Below the pieces are notes generated by a model, which was given only the letters and a program-made list of their open reading frames with translations, had not been told where the DNA came from and ran no database searches. Shown one piece after another: positions 18,280 to 26,699 of a stretch of 64,000 nt of DNA; the first letter of the stretch is position 1; every line of letters begins with the position of its first letter. Origin of the DNA: Bifidobacterium sp. B4142. GTDB lineage: Bacteria; Actinomycetota; Actinomycetes; Actinomycetales; Bifidobacteriaceae. Where the stretch lies: the NCBI RefSeq assembly GCF_026537325.1, contig NZ_JAFNMJ010000005.1:87399-151398 (forward strand). The letters are read 5' to 3'. The position numbers were made by a program, and so were the translations under genes.

Positions 18280-18389
18280 GCTTAGCTGCCAAGACTCAAC
18301 CTCTGCCAGACCCGGTTCCTGCCAGAATCAACCTGTCAAACTGGGTTTTTGGCAGAATCAGTTTTGCCAGAATCGGTCCCTTACCAGGC

Positions 18390-19157
18390 TCAGCTGCGAC
18401 GGTAAAGCTTGGTGTATGAGCCCTCGGCACGAGGACGAACCACAATCTGGTCGATGTCCACAGTGTCGGGCTGCTCCAAGGCCCAGGTGACGCATCCTGC
18501 GATGTCGTCGGCGGTCAGCGGGTCGGGCACACCGGCGTAGACCGCGTCAGCCCGGTCGCTATCACCGCCGAACCGCTTCAGGGAGAACTCATCGGTGTGG
18601 ACCAGACCAGGGGCGATATCGACCACGCGCACTGGCTCGCCAATCAGTTCCAGCCGCAGAATGCGGGCCATGACCCGTTCCGCCGCCTTGGAAGCACAGT
18701 ATCCACCGCCGCCCTCGTAGGGCTCGATGCCTGCCGTCGAGGAGATGACGAGAACCGTGCCCTCCGACTCTTTCAGGGCCGGGAGCAGCTTCTGGATGAC
18801 CCGCAGGGTGCCGATGACGTTCAGCTCGTACATGCCGCGCCAATCGTCCAGGCTGGAGGTAGCCACCGGGTCCTTGCCAAATGCCGCACCGGCACAGTTG
18901 ACCAGAGCCTTGACCGGTCCACCCTTGAGTACAGCATCGACGGCCACCTGAGTGGAGTCCTCGTCGGTCACATCGCATACCTCATAGGTGAAGTTCTGAC
19001 CCAGCTGGTCGGCGAGGGCCTTGAGATTGTCCTCGCGCCGAGCCAGTCCGACCACCTTCCAGCCTTTGTCCACCAAGGCTCGCACACTGGCCTGACCGAT
19101 GCCGCTCGAAGCGCCGGTCACCACAGCACGCTTGATTGTCTTCTTGGATTCCGTCAT
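18390..19157 (-). CDS. Short-chain dehydrogenase/reductase (SDR)
   Basis: A 255-residue classical SDR. It has the NAD(P) site TGASSGIG near the N-terminus, 'NCAGAAFG', catalytic Ser in 'VISSTAG' and YxxxK in 'YCASKAAERVM'. The start MTESKK has AAGGAG upstream. It resembles the NADP-dependent 3-hydroxy acid / serine dehydrogenase-like (YdfG-type) SDRs, but substrate cannot be assigned. It converges with nhaA; the 110 bases between contain a few imperfect copies of 'GCCAGAATC'. Confidence 0.88.
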   Translation of the reverse strand: MTESKKTIKRAVVTGASSGIGQASVRALVDKGWKVVGLARREDNLKALADQLGQNFTYEVCDVTDEDSTQVAVDAVLKGGPVKALVNCAGAAFGKDPVATSSLDDWRGMYELNVIGTLRVIQKLLPALKESEGTVLVISSTAGIEPYEGGGGYCASKAAERVMARILRLELIGEPVRVVDIAPGLVHTDEFSLKRFGGDSDRADAVYAGVPDPLTADDIAGCVTWALEQPDTVDIDQIVVRPRAEGSYTKLYRRS

Positions 19158-19635
19158 CTCATCTGCTCCTTCATGATCGATTGCCCCGGATCGGCTCCAC
19201 ACTCGCCTCCGGGCCGCAGGGAGCCTGCCTAGCTGCTGCAGGATCGCCCCTCTTCCTCAACGCTAGCGCACCAGCATGGGCTGCGGCAGTCTCCTGTCGG
19301 CTTTGGAGGACAAATGTGGCGCATTAAACCAGCCTCGGGTAGAGTCAGCACGAATCAAATGCAGATCAGCTGAGTCAGAACAGCTCACAGTCAGTTCGGT
19401 CTGAATCAGACCGCATAGGCAGGTTAGATCTGCACAGACAGAACGCATCAAAAACCAATCCGACTTCGCTCCAAAAGACACAGCAGAGGTTCGGACGCGA
19501 AATCATCAGCACGTATGATGCCACAGATTCGTAATTTACAAGCTCACATTGCACAAATTCTGAAATCACGTGGAGCTGATGGCTCCGGAATTCATGGCTC
19601 TCGAAGTCATATCTTCATATGTCTAGCTTCTGTAG
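19158..19635. other. Non-coding stretch between SDR and YgjP-like genes
   Basis: No convincing gene on either strand. AT content rises towards 19.6 kb. One near-palindrome, CGGTCTG-aat-CAGACCG (19397-19413), could be a protein-binding site. Confidence 0.5.
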
Positions 19636-20253
19636 TCACAAAGCCAAATAGCGGTTGAGTCGACGACGGCGCTCAGTCCAGTCGGGCATATAGCGATCCA
19701 TCCGCGCGCGGAAGCCGGGGCCGTGACCGTGCTCGTAGAGGTGAGTCAGCTCGTGAACCAACACATACTCCAACAGATCGGAATCCAGCCAAGCCAGGTC
19801 GGTGTTGAGCCGGATACTGGCAGTGGCGGGGGTGCAGGAGCCCCAGCGCGTTTTCATCTTCCGCAGACTGATGCGCTCGGGCCGACGACCCACTACGGGG
19901 ACCCACCGATCAAGCAGAGTCGGCAGCCTCTCTTGGAGAATTCTCTTGGCTTCGTCCTCGGATCGTCCTGGCTGTAGCTGACCATCGGCTCCGGATTGGG
20001 CGTAGACATCGCGTGAGTGGGCCAGACGTTCTCTAGTGGTTGCAATCCAGCGGTGCTTGCCGTCGATAAAGGCACGAATCTGGTCGTCGCCCAGCTTTAG
20101 AGGCGCCGTCACTTCCAGATGGCCGTCAGGCGGCTTGACCCGCAGATAGACGTTGGCGATCCGCTTCCTGATAACCAGAACAGTCTCACCACCGACCTCC
20201 AGCTGCTCCGACCGGACTGGTTCCGCACGCCGTTTCCGCCTCATGACCCCCAT
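19636..20253 (-). CDS. YgjP-like (DUF45/SprT-type) zinc metallopeptidase
   Basis: About 205 residues. The C-terminal part has 'LVHELTHLYEHGHGPGF', the HExxH zinc site with a third ligand downstream, in the arrangement of YgjP/WSS1-like predicted metal-dependent hydrolases. 'RKMKTRWGSC' before it is also typical. The N-terminal half has the usual beta-rich segment ('VYLRVKPPDGHLEVTAP'). The start is uncertain: ATG at 20253, 20244 or 20304; the middle choice has GGCGGAAG upstream. Cellular role unknown. Confidence 0.85.
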   Translation of the reverse strand: MGVMRRKRRAEPVRSEQLEVGGETVLVIRKRIANVYLRVKPPDGHLEVTAPLKLGDDQIRAFIDGKHRWIATTRERLAHSRDVYAQSGADGQLQPGRSEDEAKRILQERLPTLLDRWVPVVGRRPERISLRKMKTRWGSCTPATASIRLNTDLAWLDSDLLEYVLVHELTHLYEHGHGPGFRARMDRYMPDWTERRRRLNRYLAL

Positions 20254-20348
20254 TCTTCCGCCAAGACGCGACGCGACGCCGCCGAGATTGACTTGAGGGG
20301 ACACTATGGTAAGCTAACCATTTGTGTGATTCTTCGGTCACACGGCAT

Positions 20349-20422
20349 GGGCCTGTAGCTCAGCTGGTTAGAGCGCATCCCTGATAAGGATGAGGTCGGA
20401 GGTTCAAGTCCTCCCAGGCCCA
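20349..20422 (+). tRNA. tRNA-Ile (GAT)
   Basis: 74 bases with a complete cloverleaf: acceptor GGGCCTG/CAGGCCC, D-arm, anticodon GAT (20383-20385) between TCCCT/AAGGA, T-arm GGTTCAAGTCC, discriminator A. The 3' CCA is not encoded. Confidence 0.97.
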
Positions 20423-20460
20423 CGCATTTCTTGTGTGGTTGAAGTTCTTTTCACATTCAC

Positions 20461-20533
20461 GGGGCTATGGCGCAGCTGGTAGCGCATCTGCTTTGCAAGC
20501 AGAGGGTCGCCGGTTCGAATCCGGCTAGCTCCA
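20461..20533 (+). tRNA. tRNA-Ala (TGC)
   Basis: 73 bases with acceptor GGGGCTA/TAGCTCC (one G-U), anticodon TGC (20494-20496) in loop TTTGCAA, T-arm CCGGTTCGAATCCGG, discriminator A, no encoded CCA. It lies 38 bases after tRNA-Ile. AT-rich accessory DNA begins right after it, so it could be an integration site, but no repeat of its 3' end was found. Confidence 0.97.
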
Positions 20534-20873
20534 CAGATAGTATTTCCGAGGCTTTCGAGGCTTTTTTACATCATCTTTGGCAAATATCGACTATCCAACT
20601 ACGACTACTACAGCGTGGATAACACTGATCCAGTGGGGTGGACACTCTAGCAGCTGAAGCTCATACAACCGAATGTATGACCACACCCCGCCGAATCATT
20701 CTATGTAAAGAGAACTTTCAACAATACTGCAAGCAGGAACAGAGAAATCAATTATAAAAGCCTGCAATCACTATTGAGTTACACAGTCGGTTTCAACACT
20801 GATGAAGAAGGAAATGGTCAGAACTCTTGCTCTCCGATAAAATGACCACCTTAAACCGGTGACTGAGCAGGAT
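20534..20873. other. AT-rich non-coding stretch after tRNA-Ala
   Basis: No gene seen. It includes the tandem 'GAGGCTTTCGAGGCTTTTTT' just after the tRNA, a T-rich element that could end tRNA transcription. Base composition is clearly lower in GC than the core genes. Confidence 0.5.
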
Positions 20874-21115
20874 TCACTTAACTGAAAAAGGCTGAGGGAT
20901 AAAATGCAATCTTCCGCTTTGATGCGGCTGGTCACTTTCAGCTTTAATGTATTCCGAGAACGCTCGCGAAATACGAATAATGCATGCAAGAGTATTCCTT
21001 AAGTGGATGCACTCCGAATTCCCCTGATAATACTGCTCGTAATTCTTGCATATTCTTTGTTCTAGATCTGACATCAATTTTGCTGCTATGCGTCGTATGG
21101 GCATACTGTTACAGA
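20874..21115 (-). pseudogene. Out-of-frame C-terminal part of the Abi gene
   Basis: These bases continue the Abi coding sequence in the frame reached if the C12 tract is one base longer. The frame is open from the tract down to 20874 and encodes Abi-like sequence ('LVYDYSSFLCMFLIV', 'RIAAKLMSDLEQRICKNY'). With C13 (or C10) the protein would be about 356 residues, the normal Abi_2 length. As sequenced, it is untranslated beyond the frameshift. Confidence 0.75.
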
Positions 21116-21943
21116 CTATAAGAAACATGCACAAGAAACTTGAATAGTCATAGACAAGTTGCGACTTCTTAATCGTACTCGGAATAGGCGCCGGGGGGGG
21201 GGGGTATCCATTTGGAATAAATCGCACAAACATCCATCAACAAACTCAGTCTGAGGCACATGGCCATGCTTGTTTGTCCTATCCACATCCAACAGTAACG
21301 GGGCACTATGCGATACCGCATTTCGCAACCTACGGAAGTTGCCAAAAAATTTTGTAGCATTGTCTCTCAGATGCAATGACTCCAGATACTTCATATATGA
21401 ATCAATCAAATCACCCAGATTGAAGCATTCCCATAAGTTCCATATTTCTGGGTCAGGGAAATATTTGCGAACCATAGCATCTGAATAAGGAGAATATTTA
21501 AGCTTAATTCCTGTCTTGCCAGGCCTGCCATCGTGCTGATTTCGATAGCCAGTCTTTTCATCAAATACAAAGCGATCATATGGATCAACCAGCTTTGCAA
21601 TTCGTCTGCCGTCAAGCTCAGAATTTGACATCAATAAATTATTGAATCGCACTTTCAAATCATGTTCCGCGTTTGCTACCAAATATTCCAGTGCCATCCT
21701 GAGTTCATAGTCAATGACCGCCAAATCTTTGAGTACAGCGAAATCGAGATTCTTGTACTTCCCGTCTTCGTGCTTGTTGAAATTAGAAGCATATCGCTTA
21801 ATCCAAAATAGGTAGGTGTTCGCAGATAGATATGCTTTAGCGGATTCCTCATTACAGATATCGAATACGATGCCGTCGTTTTGCAAATTAGCAATTTGAA
21901 AATCGAGGCTTTTAGCCAGACACATGCGCTTTGAACTGTCCAC
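21116..21943 (-). CDS. Abi-family (Abi_2 / HEPN) abortive-infection-like protein, frameshifted at a C12 tract
   Basis: 275 residues as sequenced. The start is a GTG at 21943, or ATG at 21925. The N-terminus ('LDFQIANLQNDGIVF', 'ANTYLFWIKRYA') and the core look like Abi_2 proteins. The HEPN RNase motif Rx4H is present as RNAVSH (about residue 211). Such proteins are linked to phage defence by RNA cleavage in other bacteria; that role here is inference. A run of 12 C (minus strand, 21193-21204) follows Met-Asp-Thr. After it, the current frame adds about 20 unlikely residues rich in Arg and stops, while another frame holds the expected C-terminus. The gene stands alone in AT-rich DNA next to tRNA genes, suggesting acquisition. 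It has no visible antitoxin partner. Confidence 0.75.
   Translation of the reverse strand: MDSSKRMCLAKSLDFQIANLQNDGIVFDICNEESAKAYLSANTYLFWIKRYASNFNKHEDGKYKNLDFAVLKDLAVIDYELRMALEYLVANAEHDLKVRFNNLLMSNSELDGRRIAKLVDPYDRFVFDEKTGYRNQHDGRPGKTGIKLKYSPYSDAMVRKYFPDPEIWNLWECFNLGDLIDSYMKYLESLHLRDNATKFFGNFRRLRNAVSHSAPLLLDVDRTNKHGHVPQTEFVDGCLCDLFQMDTPPPRRLFRVRLRSRNLSMTIQVSCACFL
21193..21204. repeat. Homopolymer tract, G12 (+) / C12 (-)
   Basis: Twelve G in a row on the + strand inside the abi gene. C12 gives a 275-residue protein ending at 21116, C13 or C10 gives 356 residues (with C10 one residue shorter) ending at 20874, and C11 gives 257 residues ending at 21169. This is the layout of a slipped-strand contingency locus. 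Confidence 0.95.
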
Positions 21944-22020
21944 ATTGGCCCCCGCAGCTAAACTAATGGGGCATCCGCTTCGAAAAGCGCTGCCCCATTA
22001 GTGAAGAGCTGGCCAATGTG
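21941..22020. repeat. 80-bp nested palindrome at the abi start codon
   Basis: Outer arms CACATTGGCC (21941-21950) and GGCCAATGTG (22011-22020) are perfect. Inner arms ACTAATGGGGCA (21962-21973) and TGCCCCATTAGT (21991-22002) are perfect. A core CGCTT-CGAA-AAGCG completes the hairpin. The GTG start of abi lies in the outer arm. It may be a regulatory hairpin, a terminator for + strand transcription or a tiny mobile remnant. Confidence 0.85.
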
Positions 22021-22500
22021 ACCAACTCCCTTTTGACTTTGTACCTACAATGCTAATTACATATAAGCATCTGTCAATTTATTTCGCGCGTGTTGAAAAT
22101 ATGGTTTTGACGCAAACAAAGGATAGATTTTTCTGTTTTTTCAAGGACTTATCAGGTGCTGCTGAGTATGTTTTCTGAAGTTATGAATACCGAGCAAATT
22201 TCATAATATTTAAAACTGATCTGTTGTCGATTCAACATAACAGCGCCAACAAAGTGCTCGATCTAAAGATAAAATTACTAAACATTTGATCTTTGCTGTT
22301 CACTGAGATCAGACTAGTTATATAAGTGCTGCTTTCATAGTCAAACTTACTGATTCTGCACTCGAGAGAAACATAGAAACCTGCATTAACGCCATTAAGT
22401 TCAGCGCTGGTCGTTGAAGCCAGGACGACTAATTTGCTGCTTTCCGAACAATGAAAAGAGACCGAACCCATGCAGATCCATATTCGTTTTCCGACTGACA
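22021..22500. other. AT-rich non-coding stretch between abi and nhaC
   Basis: No supported gene on either strand. Short open frames have no ribosome site and no recognisable protein character. Confidence 0.5.
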
Positions 22501-22540
22501 AGAAAAGCGCCACAACAGGTACTGCCCAGTGGTGGCGCTA
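22501..22540 (-). terminator. Intrinsic terminator of the nhaC operon
   Basis: On the minus strand, stem AGCGCCAC/GTGGCGCT (22507-22514 with 22533-22540) is followed directly by TTTTCTT, 25 bases after the nhaC stop. Confidence 0.8.
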
Positions 22541-22564
22541 ATTAGCCATAACAGAGAAAAGGCT

Positions 22565-24046
22565 CTACGCTTCCTTCTCCTTATCCAGCTCAGCGAGCAT
22601 GGCCTTCTGCTCATCCGGCGTTAGCTTCCTGATGCCAATTCCTGTGTATCCCCAGATGGTGGCAAAGATCACGCCGGTCCAGCAGAGAGTTGCCCAAGGC
22701 ATATAGGAGAGCGTGGGCACCCCCAACGTGGCCGCCATGTAGGCGCCAGCAGCTGTCCAAGGCAGGATCGGCTCGAATATGGTGCCGGAGTCCTCTATGC
22801 TTCGCCCGAGATTGCAAGGATGCAGACCTCGACGAATGTAGGCAGGCCTCAACAGCTCGCCAGGCAGCAGGAGGGAGACCTGCCCGTTGCAGGTGGTGGA
22901 TATGGTCAGGATGCCGGTCAGCAGGGTGACGACAATCAACGAGCCAGTGCTCTTGCTGATCTTAAGCAGAGACTCCACTATCTTGTTCAAAGCCCCGGAG
23001 GCCGAAAGCACTCCTGCGAAGGAGAGGGCGCAGAACGCAATTAGAAGGGTGCTCATCATGCTCTCCATGCCACCCCGATTCAGCAGACTGGTGATGTCCT
23101 TGGCTGCGGGACCCAGGTTGAAGCCCTTGGGGAGCATAGAGGTGTCGAATCCGTTGACAATGGCGTTGAACGCGTTGGTGACGGAAAAGCGCTGGATGAC
23201 GACAGCGTTGAACATGGCCACCGCCGACGAGAGCAGCATGACTGGAATAGTCGGCTTCTTCCACGCCGACCCGATCAGGATGATCAGGAGTGGTATAAGC
23301 AGCATGGGCACGTTCCAGGTGAAAGCCTGCGAAAGCGTGTTGTTCATCTCGGCGACTTTGTCAAAGCCACGGCCGCCTGTGGACTGGACTCCACGGCCCG
23401 CCACAAACATGACTATCGATGCCACCAGCAAGGAGGGGAAGGTGGTCCACAACAGGTGCTTCATATGCGTGAACACATTCACATGGGTGATGGCCGCAGC
23501 CAGGTTGGTGTCTCCGGACAGAGGGGAAAGCTTGTCTCCGAAATAGGCGCCACTGACCACTGCACCAGCGACGATGGCGGGATTGATGCCATCCATGCCC
23601 AGCGCCACTCCCATGAAGGCCACGCCAATGGTACCTGCGGAACCCCAGGAGGTTCCCGTGCAGACCGAAGTGATGACCGTGACCAGCAGAGCCGTCAGAT
23701 AGAGGTACTTGGGCGATACGATCTTGAGGCCGAAGTAAACCATCATGGGAATGGTTCCGCCGATCATCCAGGATCCGATAAGCATGCCCACCACTATCAG
23801 AATCAGCATGGCAGGCATGATCCCGGCGATCTTCTCGGCTATGGTGTTGAGCATCTCATCGTATCCGTGGCCAAGCATGTAGGCGATGATCGCTGCCACC
23901 ACGGCAGCCATGATAAGCATCGGTTCAGCGGGAAGTTCCAGCCAGATAGCCCCAACCCCCATAAACACCGCCATGGCGATAATTGGAGTCAGTGCCAAGA
24001 GCAGGGTGGGGGAACGCTGCTCTCTTTGTTTCCTTTCCTTCGTCAT
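22565..24046 (-). CDS. nhaC: NhaC-family Na+/H+ antiporter
   Basis: A 493-residue membrane protein of NhaC length with about 12 helices. Diagnostic segments are 'SWGSAGTIGVAFMGVA' and 'SGAYFGDKLSPLSGDTNLAAA'. NhaC proteins exchange Na+ for H+; some relatives couple organic acids or amino acids (e.g. malate/lactate), and the operon with a PLP enzyme hints at such a role here. The ATG overlaps the stop of the upstream aminotransferase gene as ATGA, so the two are translationally coupled. It ends with a clear terminator. Confidence 0.93.
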   Translation of the reverse strand: MTKERKQREQRSPTLLLALTPIIAMAVFMGVGAIWLELPAEPMLIMAAVVAAIIAYMLGHGYDEMLNTIAEKIAGIMPAMLILIVVGMLIGSWMIGGTIPMMVYFGLKIVSPKYLYLTALLVTVITSVCTGTSWGSAGTIGVAFMGVALGMDGINPAIVAGAVVSGAYFGDKLSPLSGDTNLAAAITHVNVFTHMKHLLWTTFPSLLVASIVMFVAGRGVQSTGGRGFDKVAEMNNTLSQAFTWNVPMLLIPLLIILIGSAWKKPTIPVMLLSSAVAMFNAVVIQRFSVTNAFNAIVNGFDTSMLPKGFNLGPAAKDITSLLNRGGMESMMSTLLIAFCALSFAGVLSASGALNKIVESLLKISKSTGSLIVVTLLTGILTISTTCNGQVSLLLPGELLRPAYIRRGLHPCNLGRSIEDSGTIFEPILPWTAAGAYMAATLGVPTLSYMPWATLCWTGVIFATIWGYTGIGIRKLTPDEQKAMLAELDKEKEA

Positions 24047-25227
24047 TGCAGGGTCACCTTTCTCGTGGAAGTACCAAGCGCCCGATGCATGCGCGACAGT
24101 GCCTCGGTCAGAATCGGCGTAGTTGTTGCCAGGTTGATACGCACAAAACCGCTGCCGCCCAGACCGAAGTCAGTCCCCGGATCCAGCTTCAGACCCTGGT
24201 CAGTCAGCCGCTTTTCGATCTCCTCATCCTGAAGTCCCAGCCCTCTCATATCTATCCAGGCCAGATAGGTGCCTTCAGGTTCGATCAGCTTCACGCCATC
24301 CATTCCGGCAACGCAGTCGCGCAAAAGATTGGTGTGCTTCTCGAGCTCAGCAAGAAGCTCGTCCAACCAGTCTGCGCAATGGTCATATCCTGCCTGAGTA
24401 GCAACTTGTGCAAAATAGCGGGGATTATGGCAGCCGGCATCATCGATGGCCTTTTCCACCTTGTGCCGCAGATCAGCATCAGGAACGACGATGTTGGCAG
24501 TTTCCAACCCAGCGATGTTGAAGGTTTTCCCCGGGGAAGTAAAGGAGATGCCTCCAGCTGCCTCGGGCGAAGAGGTCAGATAAGGCTGGAATCGATATCC
24601 TGAATGGATCAGATCAGCATGGAACTCATCTGAGATGACCAGAACATCATGCTTGGCGGCAGCCTTGGCAACCTTAGCCAGTTCGTCACGGGTCCATACA
24701 CGACCGGTGGGGTTATGCGGGTTGGTGATTACCATCGCATTGGCCTTGTCAAGCAGGTCTTCAAGCGCATCAAAATCGAACCGGTATTTTCCCTGGCCGT
24801 CTATCTTCAGCATCCATGGAAGGACCTTGCACCCTGCGGCCTTGATCGCCGTTGGGGTGGGCGAATATGCAGGATAGGGAACGATCACCGAGCTGACGGG
24901 CGGCAGAGCCTCCCTGAGTATGGCCGGCAAGGATTCTACCATTCTTCCTACCGGCACCAGACTGGCGGGTCTGATCTGCCAGCCGTGGCGCCTTTTGAAC
25001 CAGTCGCACACTGACTGTCTATACGAGGGGTCCAGGTAAGTGTAGCAGAAATCACCCACCTGAGCACGCTCGACCACAGCCTGGACCAACGGGTCCGGGG
25101 CTTTGAAATCCATATCTGCCACCGACAGGGATATGGCATCGTCACCGCAGTTGCGATGTGCATCATCCCAACGGATGCTATGTATTCTTCCCAGATCCTG
25201 GGTTGAAACGGGATGTAGAAGACCCAT
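24043..25227 (-). CDS. MalY/PatB-type PLP-dependent aminotransferase / C-S lyase
   Basis: About 394 residues, fold-type I. The PLP lysine is in 'SPGKTFNIAGLETAN', with 'NPHNPTGRVWTRDEL' and 'VISDEFHADLIHSG' upstream, as in MalY/PatB cystathionine beta-lyases. It probably cleaves C-S bonds of cysteine conjugates or cystathionine, giving pyruvate, ammonia and a thiol. The start at MGLLHP (25227) is chosen since it gives the usual length, with AAGAAGGGAA some 11 bases upstream; frames up to 25305 are open. It lies between a YheO-type regulator and nhaC in one operon. Confidence 0.88.
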   Translation of the reverse strand: MGLLHPVSTQDLGRIHSIRWDDAHRNCGDDAISLSVADMDFKAPDPLVQAVVERAQVGDFCYTYLDPSYRQSVCDWFKRRHGWQIRPASLVPVGRMVESLPAILREALPPVSSVIVPYPAYSPTPTAIKAAGCKVLPWMLKIDGQGKYRFDFDALEDLLDKANAMVITNPHNPTGRVWTRDELAKVAKAAAKHDVLVISDEFHADLIHSGYRFQPYLTSSPEAAGGISFTSPGKTFNIAGLETANIVVPDADLRHKVEKAIDDAGCHNPRYFAQVATQAGYDHCADWLDELLAELEKHTNLLRDCVAGMDGVKLIEPEGTYLAWIDMRGLGLQDEEIEKRLTDQGLKLDPGTDFGLGGSGFVRINLATTTPILTEALSRMHRALGTSTRKVTLQ

Positions 25228-25327
25228 GATTACGTCTGTTCCCTTCTTTACAACTATGCCGGATACCTTGCCTTCATTAGCAATGCAATCCTCTGAGGCC
25301 ACCATGGCCTCGGTACCACTCCCCCGC

Positions 25328-26152
25328 TTATTGCTTTTTCTTATCTTTAACGGAGGTCGTCTCGTCTATTTCTTTGAGATAGTTGTAGACGGTGAACCGT
25401 GAAATCTGCAAACGGTCGGCTAAGGTCTCGGCCGCGTCTCGCAGGAAGAAAAAGCCCTGTTCTTTGGCTTGTCGTATCACCTCCTTTTTATGGCTTTTCG
25501 TCATCAGCTCGACCGGTACACCCTGGCTGGCAACAGCACGGTCAAGCACGATATTTGCCAAGTCGCCAAGGTTGTGGACGAAGGCTTCACCCGCGGAGCT
25601 GGCTTCGGCCGATTCTGTTCCCTGATCTATCTGCCCTGTCTCAGATCCGGCTTTCTCGGCGCCACGCTGTTGGTTCTGATCCAAGTCTTCATCAAGTTCA
25701 GCTTCCGACTTTGGTTCAGAGCTTGCGTCTACACTGCCGTAGAGCATTTGCTGGCATATTTTCAGAAGCCCCGACCAGATCTCGACACTGCTGTTGATGC
25801 ACAATGCAGAGACCGGATTCCCTCGGCTATCTTTGACGGCGATAGTGGCACAACGAATCCGACGCCCGTCAGGCAGAACAGAGCTGTAGTTGACCATGGT
25901 GCGAACCCTACCCTCAGCCATCTGCTTGAGCAGCACATCGGTCGCCGGATCACCGACCTTGCGACCGGTCAAGCCTCCTGCGATGGCGACAATGGTGGTG
26001 GGCACCTGTGAAAGGTCATGCACCACAACCTCGCAATCCGCCATAAGCGATGCCAGCGGCTCCACCAGCTGGGCCAAGGATTGGATTATCAGGGCACGCT
26101 CTACGCTGTCCTGCGCCTTAAGGTCGCGTGCCGATTGTGCATCGTTGCTCAT
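25328..26152 (-). CDS. YheO/DauR-type regulator (PAS_6 + HTH_22)
   Basis: A 274-residue regulator. The N-terminal YheO/PAS-like domain covers about 25-135 ('CEVVVHDLSQVPTTIVAIAGG', 'VKDSRGNPVSALCIN'). A low-complexity acidic/Gln linker follows (about 150-190). The C-terminal HTH_22 includes 'LRDAAETLADRLQISRFTVYNYLKEI'. Family members such as E. coli DauR respond to amino acids; D-amino acids or sulfur amino acids are plausible here. It is the first gene of the operon with the PLP enzyme and nhaC, so it probably controls them. AAAGAG precedes the ATG. Confidence 0.87.
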   Translation of the reverse strand: MSNDAQSARDLKAQDSVERALIIQSLAQLVEPLASLMADCEVVVHDLSQVPTTIVAIAGGLTGRKVGDPATDVLLKQMAEGRVRTMVNYSSVLPDGRRIRCATIAVKDSRGNPVSALCINSSVEIWSGLLKICQQMLYGSVDASSEPKSEAELDEDLDQNQQRGAEKAGSETGQIDQGTESAEASSAGEAFVHNLGDLANIVLDRAVASQGVPVELMTKSHKKEVIRQAKEQGFFFLRDAAETLADRLQISRFTVYNYLKEIDETTSVKDKKKQ

Positions 26153-26699
26153 ACATCATCTCTTTCATGAAGTAGCTAAAGATAGTATAACCATTTAATA
26201 AACATTTTGTTGAGCGTTTCTATTAATTGTTTATTTTTTTCTGTCGCTCTTCCGAATTCACGATCTTCATAGGGGATATTCATCCGTTCAAATCGTTGAA
26301 AATCCGGCTGTTTAACCACGAAACACATAATGTTGAACGCAAGGCTGCAGACATCCATAATCTGCAGATATGGAATTAAAGTAGCCAGCTAGACCCTTGA
26401 CAGGGGCTTCAAGATATCGAAAAGGCTACGCCCTAGCGGGAATCGTGTTTGCCCAAGTAAGTTGCTTGAAACCGTATCTTTGACGACTAACAACTGCCAG
26501 ACTGACCAGATGGGCTGGCATCCGCTTATTAATTAGTAAAGCAAATCAGTAAAGCGATAACCTTGCTGATGGACTTAATTACCTCAACTCTGCCGAAAGA
26601 AATCCTCCACTTTTCAACTCTCTTAAGACGGCTAGGCTCCATGAACCACGCTTGCGCAGGAACCTTATCGAGATATCGCCACCCCGAGTGAGAGCTGAC
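26153..26699. other. AT-rich stretch upstream of the YheO-type regulator
   Basis: No supported gene. The first 100 bases hold the likely promoter of the regulator operon (minus strand); an in-frame shadow at 26176-26358 has no protein-like features. Confidence 0.45.

Noticed and set aside
18300-18375. Imperfect 'GCCAGAATC' copies between nhaA and the SDR gene
   Set aside because: Only three or four degenerate copies with irregular spacing; no clear structure.
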